From Bacteroidota bacterium (GTDB lineage: Bacteria > Bacteroidota > Ignavibacteria > Ignavibacteriales > Melioribacteraceae): DNA of 11,324 nt. Position numbers and translations under genes: made by a program. Within the stretch, counting starts at the first letter, position 1; each line of letters opens with the position of its first letter. The stretch lies in the NCBI GenBank assembly GCA_023447335.1, contig JAEXOD010000024.1, positions 1 through 11,324 on the forward strand, written 5' to 3'. The notes beneath the pieces were generated by a model. That model had not been told where the DNA came from and did no database searches. It saw nothing but the letters and a program-made list of their open reading frames with translations. Positions 1-11,324 of the stretch are shown here, one piece after another.

Positions 1-375
1 ATGTATTGTTCCGTCTTCAAGGTAGGGGATTAAGTGCTCGTGGCAAGGAAAACTTGCACTAGGAAACCACCTAATATTCTTTATCCCCATTTCTTTAATT
101 GTATCAAAAAGGAAATTAGTCAGCACGTCACCATTACGAAGATGGTGATGTGTGGATATTGTCATGCCGTCTTTAATTCCGGCTTTTATTAATGCTTCTT
201 TTAAGCTTGCTACAATTTTATTTCCATCCATAGGATAATTAGCGCAACTACGAATTTGCGGTTTTGCCTTGTATCCTTTCGGAATATATTTCCCGATTCC
301 CATATAAGGAATTTGTTTAACTCCATTAGCTATCTCCGGTATTAATCTACCGGCTGCATTTTTAATCATTTTCAT
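1..375 (-). CDS. citF: Citrate lyase alpha subunit (CitF), N-terminal part, cut by window edge
   Basis: First 125 codons of a citrate-lyase alpha subunit, the acyl-carrier transferase that moves citrate onto the acyl carrier subunit in exchange for acetate (citrate:acetyl-ACP transferase, EC 2.8.3.10). Seen: an N-terminal NAAGR-IPE segment (residues 6-14), then a stretch typical of CitF, SLKEALIKAGIKDGMTIS followed by THHHLRNGD (about residues 57-83), and MGIKNI and a conserved CHEHL segment near the cut end. The family is usually about 500 residues, so roughly a quarter is visible. Start: ATG at 375; the next in-frame ATG is only two codons downstream, and the Shine-Dalgarno match is weak (GAG about 8 bases upstream). 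The gene begins 27 bases after the fused beta subunit stop and is probably cotranscribed with it. CitF-type enzymes also occur in citramalate lyases, so the exact substrate is open; family assignment is firm. Confidence 0.88.
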   Translation of the reverse strand, partial: MKMIKNAAGRLIPEIANGVKQIPYMGIGKYIPKGYKAKPQIRSCANYPMDGNKIVASLKEALIKAGIKDGMTISTHHHLRNGDVLTNFLFDTIKEMGIKNIRWFPSASFPCHEHLIPYLEDGTIH

Positions 376-402
376 AATTTACTCAAATTTAATTAAACTA
401 AA

Positions 403-1626
403 TTATAGCATATCCTGCCAGTTTTCCGGAAGCAATTTGTTTTTAATTGCCAAATTAATTGTTCGTAAAGCACGTTTTACAACCGGTGCATCAATCATTT
501 TACTACCTAAAGAAACAACTCCCAAACCCATTTTCTCTGCTTGCTGGTAAGCAATAAATATCTTTTTGGCTTTGTCAATTTCGTTAGGAGTAGGAGCAAA
601 CGCATCGTGAACCACTTTTACTTGTCTTGGATGAATACAACCTTTACCTTCAAAACCTAAAGCTTTAGCTTCAATTACATTCTTTCTCAAATTTTCCATA
701 TCTCCGACATCAGAAAATACGGTATCAATCGCTTGAACTCCGGCTGCTTTTGCTGCGTTTATAACGGCTGTTCTGGCATAAAAACTTTCTGTTCCGTCAA
801 TAGTTCTCTGTGCTCCTATATCTGCAGTATAGTCTTCTAGCCCCATAGCCAAAGAGCAGACGTTTGGACTTGCCGCAGCAATGTGGTAGGCATTAATAAC
901 GCCTAATGCACTTTCTATTATCGGCATTAACCAAGTTTCACCTTTAACTTTAAATGTCTTTTTTAATCTAATAATTTCATCATTAACCGCAATTACTTGC
1001 TCCGCAGTTTCGCATTTTGGGATTAATACACAATTCACATTATGCGGTATAATGTATTTTAGATCATCAATACCTTTTGGAATTTGATTAATGCGTACCA
1101 TTCTTTCAGCACCGTAAAAATCAACGGCTCTTAATGAATTTCTGACTAACAATTGAGCTGCATCTTTTTCAGAATATGCTACACTATCTTCCAAATCAAG
1201 TATAATTCCGTCAGGAGCATGTAACCCTGCATTTATAAAAAATTTAGGTTCGTTACCGGGCAAGTATAACCTACTCCGTCTTAAATCATCTTTTTTTGTT
1301 GCTCCCGTTATTTTTTTTAATGTTGGGAGCAAGTATTCTTTCGTGATATCGGGAGCAAGTCTTTTAACCGCACATTCAAACCGTGCCGCAATTACAAAAG
1401 GTAATGCTCCGTTATCTTCTATATTTATCTCGGCATGTTCAAAATCAAAAAATTTGCACATGTCAGAAATTAATTCAGGAATTGAATTTCCGTAAAGCAC
1501 TTTGACTTTACTTTTTAGGTTAATATTAATACCGCCGGATTTTTTAAGTATCAGCTCAATATAACAATCGCTTCTTACATCTTTTCCCCTTTTTCCGGCT
1601 GATGATTGTGTAAATTCGGATAACAT
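403..1626 (-). CDS. citE: Fused citrate lyase acyl carrier (CitD-like) and beta subunit (CitE)
   Basis: A 407-residue protein joining two citrate lyase subunits that are normally separate. Residues about 10-92 match CitD, the gamma acyl carrier: YG at 45-46, the stretch ending IEDNGALPFVIAARFE at 69-84. Residues about 116-400 are CitE, the citryl-ACP lyase that releases oxaloacetate from citryl-ACP (EC 4.1.3.34): RRSRLYLPGN (116-125), DLED (144-147), VRIN (177-180), IPKCET (202-207), IIES with E238, LEDYT with D265 and GKGCIHPRQ (327-335), the usual TIM-barrel HpcH/HpaI-type fold with acidic metal ligands. A linker of about 20 residues joins them. Oddity: the canonical attachment serine of CitD (first S of an ESSD/ESGD motif) aligns with R18, and S19 lies next to it in VRSDC. 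The gene lies 17 bases after the MmgE/PrpD gene. Ligase and prosthetic-group genes (citC, citG, citX) are not in view. A citramalate-type lyase is an alternative. Confidence 0.9.
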   Translation of the reverse strand: MLSEFTQSSAGKRGKDVRSDCYIELILKKSGGININLKSKVKVLYGNSIPELISDMCKFFDFEHAEINIEDNGALPFVIAARFECAVKRLAPDITKEYLLPTLKKITGATKKDDLRRSRLYLPGNEPKFFINAGLHAPDGIILDLEDSVAYSEKDAAQLLVRNSLRAVDFYGAERMVRINQIPKGIDDLKYIIPHNVNCVLIPKCETAEQVIAVNDEIIRLKKTFKVKGETWLMPIIESALGVINAYHIAAASPNVCSLAMGLEDYTADIGAQRTIDGTESFYARTAVINAAKAAGVQAIDTVFSDVGDMENLRKNVIEAKALGFEGKGCIHPRQVKVVHDAFAPTPNEIDKAKKIFIAYQQAEKMGLGVVSLGSKMIDAPVVKRALRTINLAIKNKLLPENWQDML

Positions 1627-1643
1627 CTGTTTCTCAAAAGTTG

Positions 1644-3065
1644 TTAAATAATTAATTTATTCATAAATTCTTTTGTACTAAAAGTTTCGCAGTTAAATAT
1701 TACATCTTTAATTTCATTTTGTCTTTCACTTGAAAGAAGGTCAGAAGATAAAGCGTTAAATTTATTCTGGAGATCTTCTAACGTCATTGGTTCTCTAGGG
1801 TCCCCTTTTGGATATTCTAAATATTCCGAGAATTCATGACCGTCGGTTGTTTTGATTACAACTTTTGAAGGTTGTTTTGCCGGAAACATTTTTTCAAATT
1901 CAATTGAAGCTTCACCTTTAATTTTCATTATAACTTCACGAATTCTTGGGTCGTTAAGTTTTTCATCAGAAAATGATTGAGTTGTTATCTTTTTATCAAC
2001 AATAGCCGCAGCGATGCAATATGGTAAAGAGTGGTCTGCTGTTTCTCTGCTTTCAGGATGGTATTTGTGTTGGTCAAAAAGAATATCGCATGCTCGAGCA
2101 ATTGTAGTTATTGTAACAGTATCAATTTGGTCGTAATTCAAATTATTTTTTATCATTACTTTTAAGGTTGCAGTGATATGAGTATGTGTAAGAGCCTCGG
2201 TCGGGAAAGCTTTCATGCTACATTCAAGAATTTTATAGTTTTTTCCCAAATTACCGACTAATTTTTCAATATCCCAACTTAAGGAGTGTTTATTTACGGT
2301 AATTTCTTTAACTGATTGAGACGGAACATCCCATCCTAAAAATACATCCATGAAACCTTCTTTGCCTTCAAAAACTGCTTCAGTACCTGTGTATCCTTTT
2401 TTTGCCATAAGAGCAGCAAAAACACCGGATTGAACTGCCATAGGGTCAACTGTGTTTTTCATCATTGTAAGTTTACCTGCGGTAGGGCAACCAATTGTAT
2501 GATTATGTGAACCGTTAATTCCTATTGCGTTAACCATCTGATCAACTGTTAATCCTAATAATTTACCTGCAACTATCGGTGAAACAAATTGTGTTAAAGT
2601 TGCATGATGCCATTTCCTTTCACGAACTCCCGGTGTTGCAAACTCGCATAACCTTTGTTCAAATTCATAAGCTAATACAATTGCAGTAATAACATCTTTC
2701 ATTGGTAAATCCATTAATTCACCAATTGAAAGTGCAGCAGGAATTATATCAGACGGATGTGATGGATCCTCTTTCCAATAGATATCGTTAAAATCCAATG
2801 CTCTTATTGCTAAAGAATTAACCAATGTGGCATTAACTGCAGGTATTTTGTCTCCAAATCCAATTAAGGTAGCTTCTTCTTTGCCCCCCATCTCTAAGTA
2901 AATATCTCTTAGAATATTAACATCTTTTGTTTTGTACGCACCGTATGCACATCCTACCGAATCGTATAAATAACGTTTAACTTCAAATACTACATTTTCA
3001 GGTAAGTCTTCATATTTAAGATTAACTGCAAATTCTGCAATTTGTCTGGCTAACGATTTTTCCAT
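1644..3065 (-). CDS. MmgE/PrpD-family dehydratase/hydratase
   Basis: A 473-residue, full-length member of the MmgE/PrpD family, soluble enzymes that include 2-methylcitrate dehydratase, which can also act on citrate/cis-aconitate, and cis-aconitate decarboxylase. Family signatures seen: ALDFND (89-94), SHPSDIIPA (102-110), KWHHAT (151-156), AGKLTMMKN (196-204), FEGKEGF (232-238), AFPTEALTHTHITA (286-299) and ETADHSLPY (341-349). D91, H103, H153/H154, K203 and H294/H296 sit where the family keeps its active-site residues, so it should be active. The ADHS-PY block favours the MmgE-like branch. Start: ATG at 3065 has a good Shine-Dalgarno, AAAAAAGGA, ending about 8 bases upstream. It is the first gene of a tight run into the fused CitD-CitE protein and CitF. 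Inference: it interconverts the hydroxy-acid substrate of the lyase with its unsaturated form. No prpB or prpC accompanies it in view, so a normal methylcitrate cycle role is not supported. Confidence 0.9.
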   Translation of the reverse strand: MEKSLARQIAEFAVNLKYEDLPENVVFEVKRYLYDSVGCAYGAYKTKDVNILRDIYLEMGGKEEATLIGFGDKIPAVNATLVNSLAIRALDFNDIYWKEDPSHPSDIIPAALSIGELMDLPMKDVITAIVLAYEFEQRLCEFATPGVRERKWHHATLTQFVSPIVAGKLLGLTVDQMVNAIGINGSHNHTIGCPTAGKLTMMKNTVDPMAVQSGVFAALMAKKGYTGTEAVFEGKEGFMDVFLGWDVPSQSVKEITVNKHSLSWDIEKLVGNLGKNYKILECSMKAFPTEALTHTHITATLKVMIKNNLNYDQIDTVTITTIARACDILFDQHKYHPESRETADHSLPYCIAAAIVDKKITTQSFSDEKLNDPRIREVIMKIKGEASIEFEKMFPAKQPSKVVIKTTDGHEFSEYLEYPKGDPREPMTLEDLQNKFNALSSDLLSSERQNEIKDVIFNCETFSTKEFMNKLII

Positions 3066-3094
3066 AATTAAATCCTTTTTTATGTTAGTGAATT

Positions 3095-3116
3095 ATTTAA
3101 ATTAATTAATTTAAAT
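3095..3116. repeat. 22-bp perfect AT-only palindrome upstream of the MmgE/PrpD gene
   Basis: The sequence from 3095 to 3116 equals its own reverse complement over all 22 bases, centred between 3105 and 3106 with no loop. It lies 30-51 bases upstream of the MmgE/PrpD start codon, in the 77-base gap after the histidine kinase. It could be an operator overlapping a promoter for the mmgE-cit genes. It could also be chance in very AT-rich DNA, since it contains only A and T. No convincing -35/-10 pair or terminator T-tract is attached to it. Confidence 0.35.
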
Positions 3117-3142
3117 TTAATTCCCAACAAAAAAAGAAGAAT

Positions 3143-5332
3143 TTAATTATTAAAAATTATTGTGAATGTAGTCCCTTTTCCTACTTCACTTTCTACTTCA
3201 ATAGTTGCATCGTTAATCTTACAATACTCTTTAACCAAAGAAAGACCGAGCCCGTTTCCTTCAAAATTTTTAATGTATTGAATATTTTCTCTTGAGTAAG
3301 CGTCAAAAAGATTTGGTAAAAAACTAGACGGAATACCTATTCCCGTATCCTTAATTGAAATACATTTCTTTTGCTTATTTTCAAAAAATGTTATATAAAT
3401 ATTTCCTTTCTGAGTGTATTTAATTGCATTATCCAATAAATTTGTTATTATTTGAGTAGTGCTATAACTATCGCAATAATAAATACATTTTTTGCAGGCA
3501 TATTCTATACTAAGAATTAAACCTTTGTTTTTTGCCATAAGCCGATAAGCAGGAAGAATAACATCGATTATTTCTTTTTTGATATCTACATCTCTAAATG
3601 AAGGTTTGTATATTCCTAAAGTAAGTTCAGACATGTTAAGAATACTATTTATAGTGTTAATAATTCTTTCACCTGCAGTGTTAATCACGCTGAACAATTC
3701 TTCAATCTCTTTATCCCCATTCTTCGGAAAACTATTATGAATAAGGTTACTACAATTAATTACAGATTGTAGCGGAGAACGAATTTCATGAGACATTTCT
3801 GCTAAGAATTCTGATTTAATTTTATTGCTTTGTTCTGCAAATTCTTTAGCTTTGTTTAATTCTAGCTCAAAATATTTCTTATCTGTAATATCTCTACCTG
3901 TGCCGATTATTTCAATAACATTTCCGTGAATATCGGTTATAGCTTTATCAATCCAACCTAACCACTTCCAACCGTTAACTGTTAATGCACGTTGTTCTAA
4001 ATAACACGAATAAGGGGGAGAATATAATTTCTCCATAGTTTTTAACGTAATATCCCTATCCTCAGGATGAACAAGAGGGATAAATCTATTACCTAAAAGT
4101 TCGTTTTCGCTTTTACCGAACATTTTGCAATAGGAAGGAGATACAAAAAGAAATCTTCCTTCTTTGTCAACTTTTACTATTAAATCACTCTGGTTTTCAA
4201 CCAATAATCTATATTTTTCTTCGTTTTCCTTGATTGTTTTTTGATTCTTATATAATTCTGTTACATCTTTGATAATACCTCCAATACCAACCTCTGTATC
4301 AGATAATTTTACGCTGAATTTTTGTGTTTCATAAATTTTATCAAATACAGATTCATAGGTAATTACTATTGAGCCGCTGCTTAAAGCTTTTTGATCAGAT
4401 TTATAACAATTGTTTGCAATATCATTTGGTAATAATTCAAAATCACTCCTTCCTATTACTTCATTTTCGCTAATACCTAAAAATTCCTCATATGCAGTAT
4501 TAATCATTAGATATCTATAATTGCTATCTTTAAGAAAAATTAAGTCAGTTGCCGAATTAAGTAGCTTTCTATACCTTTCTTCACTTCTAACTAAAGCAAT
4601 TTGCCAATTTCTAAGATCAGTTATATCTTCGAATGTTACAAAAACTTCTTCAGGCTTCCCATCTGAATTAAATAACCTAGGTGTTGAACTAACTAAAATC
4701 CATACTTTTCCTTTTTTGGACGGATTATGTATTCCCATCAATGCCCCATAAAGTGGTTTGCCGGTTCTCAAGCTATACATTGCCGGATGATCCTCTCCGT
4801 AATATTCAGAGCCGTCTTCATGTATTGCTTTCCATTGCGGATCTTTTGATGTTTTGCCTTGCAATTGATCCAAAGAGAGTCCCAGAATTCTTAATGCAGC
4901 AGGATTTGCGTCAAAAACAATTCCGTCTTTATTTTGATATACTACTCCTTGAGCCATTGAATTAAACAATTCTCGGAATTTATTTTCGCTTTGTTCTAAA
5001 CGTAAACGGTTTAATTTATATTCAGTTACGTCTTGAATTGTCCCTTGAATTATGGTTGAATCTCCAAGTTTTACTATTTTCCAGGAGTTTCTAATAAATA
5101 TACTTGTTGGGCTTGTAAATTCTGTTTCTATGCAGTCAGAATGTAATCCGGTTTTAATTTTTTCTAGAATAAAATCAGTAGGGATTAAACTTTTTTTTTC
5201 AAGAGTGTTGATTTCTAAAAACTTCAGAATATAATCGTTTACAAACAACAAATTTCCCTCAAAGTCTAAAGAATAAATACCAAAAGGTATGTTATCAATA
5301 AACTCTTGACATAAATTAAAATTTATGCTCAT
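3143..5332 (-). CDS. Cytoplasmic multi-PAS sensor histidine kinase
   Basis: A 729-residue histidine kinase. About four PAS modules come first: roughly residues 8-105, 116-240, 250-360 and 370-486. Each of the boundaries between them carries the DVTE/DITD-type linker motif (101-104, 236-239, 356-359, 481-484). The transmitter follows: H-box MSHEIRSP with phospho-acceptor H515, N-box NLLDNAIKYT (631-640), G1 box DTGIG (662-666), a LFDAYSR segment (675-681) and G2 box GNGLGLS (692-698). No signal peptide, membrane segment or receiver domain is visible, so it is probably a soluble sensor of an internal signal acting through a response regulator encoded elsewhere. Start: the ATG at 5332 places the first PAS immediately at the N-terminus and has AAAGAGA just upstream. 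It lies 77 bases before the MmgE/PrpD gene on the same strand, so read-through into, or control of, those genes is possible but unproven. The ligand is unknown. Confidence 0.92.
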   Translation of the reverse strand: MSINFNLCQEFIDNIPFGIYSLDFEGNLLFVNDYILKFLEINTLEKKSLIPTDFILEKIKTGLHSDCIETEFTSPTSIFIRNSWKIVKLGDSTIIQGTIQDVTEYKLNRLRLEQSENKFRELFNSMAQGVVYQNKDGIVFDANPAALRILGLSLDQLQGKTSKDPQWKAIHEDGSEYYGEDHPAMYSLRTGKPLYGALMGIHNPSKKGKVWILVSSTPRLFNSDGKPEEVFVTFEDITDLRNWQIALVRSEERYRKLLNSATDLIFLKDSNYRYLMINTAYEEFLGISENEVIGRSDFELLPNDIANNCYKSDQKALSSGSIVITYESVFDKIYETQKFSVKLSDTEVGIGGIIKDVTELYKNQKTIKENEEKYRLLVENQSDLIVKVDKEGRFLFVSPSYCKMFGKSENELLGNRFIPLVHPEDRDITLKTMEKLYSPPYSCYLEQRALTVNGWKWLGWIDKAITDIHGNVIEIIGTGRDITDKKYFELELNKAKEFAEQSNKIKSEFLAEMSHEIRSPLQSVINCSNLIHNSFPKNGDKEIEELFSVINTAGERIINTINSILNMSELTLGIYKPSFRDVDIKKEIIDVILPAYRLMAKNKGLILSIEYACKKCIYYCDSYSTTQIITNLLDNAIKYTQKGNIYITFFENKQKKCISIKDTGIGIPSSFLPNLFDAYSRENIQYIKNFEGNGLGLSLVKEYCKINDATIEVESEVGKGTTFTIIFNN

Positions 5333-5365
5333 ATTTTTCTCTTTGCAAGTTTTTATTTAATTTAG

Positions 5366-5394
5366 AAAATATTGAAATTTATAATTAAAAACAA
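5366..5394 (-). promoter_or_regulatory. Candidate promoter for the histidine kinase gene
   Basis: On the minus strand, TTGTTT (5394-5389) and TATTTT (5371-5366) are 17 bases apart, a fair sigma70-type pair, 34 bases before the kinase ATG. A perfect TATAAT (5407-5402) a little upstream lacks a recognisable -35. In DNA this AT-rich such matches are common, so this is only a candidate. Confidence 0.25.
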
Positions 5395-5437
5395 GTGAGG
5401 AATTATAAGAAAGTTTGATTAGCAGAATTTTTAATTA

Positions 5438-5458
5438 GCTAAAATTGATTATTTTAGC
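5438..5458. promoter_or_regulatory. Inverted repeat, possible operator between divergent genes
   Basis: GCTAAAAT (5438-5445) and ATTTTAGC (5451-5458) form a perfect 8-bp inverted repeat around the 5-base spacer TGATT. It lies in the 173-base region between the divergent histidine kinase and transporter genes, 47 bases before the transporter ATG and 105 before the kinase ATG. It contains G and C at the outer ends, and neither side is followed by a T-tract, so an operator fits better than a terminator. A weak plus-strand pair, TTGATT (5445-5450) and TGTATT (5468-5473), 17 bases apart, overlaps it, so a bound protein could block a transporter promoter. The regulator is unknown. Confidence 0.4.
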
Positions 5459-5505
5459 ATAAACAATTGTATTAATTATATTTATAAAAAAAAGAAATAT
5501 GTGAT

Positions 5506-6363
<858 letters not shown>

Positions 6364-6426
6364 TTTATTAAACTTTAAAGGCTTTTTTCTAGTTACTTTA
6401 TTATTAACTTATAAAAAAGGATTATT

Positions 6427-8494
<2,068 letters not shown>

Positions 8495-8515
8495 AACTTA
8501 GAAATAAGGGGTAAC

Positions 8516-10597
<2,082 letters not shown>

Positions 10598-10614
10598 ATT
10601 TTTAGGAGTTTGTG

Positions 10615-11324
<710 letters not shown>

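Noticed and set aside
403..1626. Reading the CitE domain as a malyl-CoA or citramalyl-CoA lyase
   Set aside because: The fused carrier domain and the adjacent citF start point to an ACP-dependent lyase of the citrate lyase class rather than a CoA-dependent one.
1644..3065. Assigning the MmgE/PrpD protein as part of a methylcitrate cycle
   Set aside because: No methylcitrate synthase or methylisocitrate lyase gene is nearby; the neighbours are citrate lyase subunits instead.
3117..3150. Possible terminator after the histidine kinase (AT-only stem followed by a T-rich stretch on the minus strand)
   Set aside because: The potential stem has no G or C pairs and is short, so it is indistinguishable from background in this AT-rich gap.
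4521..5234. Three short plus-strand open frames of 60-76 codons opposite the histidine kinase
   Set aside because: They lie fully inside a gene with strong domain matches on the other strand, and show no recognisable motif or good ribosome site.
6364..6426. Promoter for the lpd operon (TATTAT at 6399-6404)
   Set aside because: No -35-like hexamer lies at the right spacing; the best candidate is 19 bases away and poor, so it is not listed as a feature.

Overview
The window reads as chromosomal DNA from a low-GC, probably anaerobic or fermentative bacterium. The fused alpha-beta 2-oxoacid dehydrogenase E1 and the arrangement lpd-lipB-E1-E2 resemble the Bacteroidota/Chlorobiota/Ignavibacteriota side of the tree. 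Several genes have clear purine-rich Shine-Dalgarno sites (AAGGA, AAGGGG, AGGAG), which is less usual for true Bacteroidota and fits the Ignavibacteriota/Chlorobiota side or another low-GC lineage better. This placement is an inference from gene content; no rRNA or marker gene is present.

Left half, minus strand (transcribed right to left): a soluble sensor histidine kinase with about four PAS domains (5332-3143), then an MmgE/PrpD-family dehydratase (3065-1644), a fused citrate lyase acyl-carrier/beta-subunit protein (1626-403) and the start of the citrate lyase alpha subunit (375-1, cut by the window edge). The last three are 17 and 27 bases apart and look like one operon. Alpha, beta and acyl-carrier functions together make a citrate-lyase-type enzyme, which splits a citrate-like acid into acetate and an oxoacid. 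The MmgE/PrpD protein would hydrate or dehydrate the same kind of tri- or dicarboxylate. The carrier domain has an altered prosthetic-group site, so citrate is not assured as the substrate.

Middle: a 173-base divergent intergenic region (5333-5505) holds a perfect 8-bp inverted repeat. It separates the kinase from a plus-strand EamA/DMT-type membrane transporter (5506-6363).

Right half, plus strand: dihydrolipoamide dehydrogenase (6427-7827), octanoyltransferase LipB (7799-8494, overlapping lpd by 29 bases), a fused E1 alpha-beta (8516-10594) and the start of an E2 acyltransferase with two lipoyl domains (10615 to the window end). These encode all three catalytic components of a 2-oxoacid dehydrogenase complex plus the enzyme that starts lipoylation of its E2. 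Whether the substrate is pyruvate, a branched-chain oxoacid or 2-oxoglutarate cannot be settled here.

No RNA genes, insertion sequences, CRISPR arrays or attachment sites were seen, and no gene-free stretch exceeds 173 bases.
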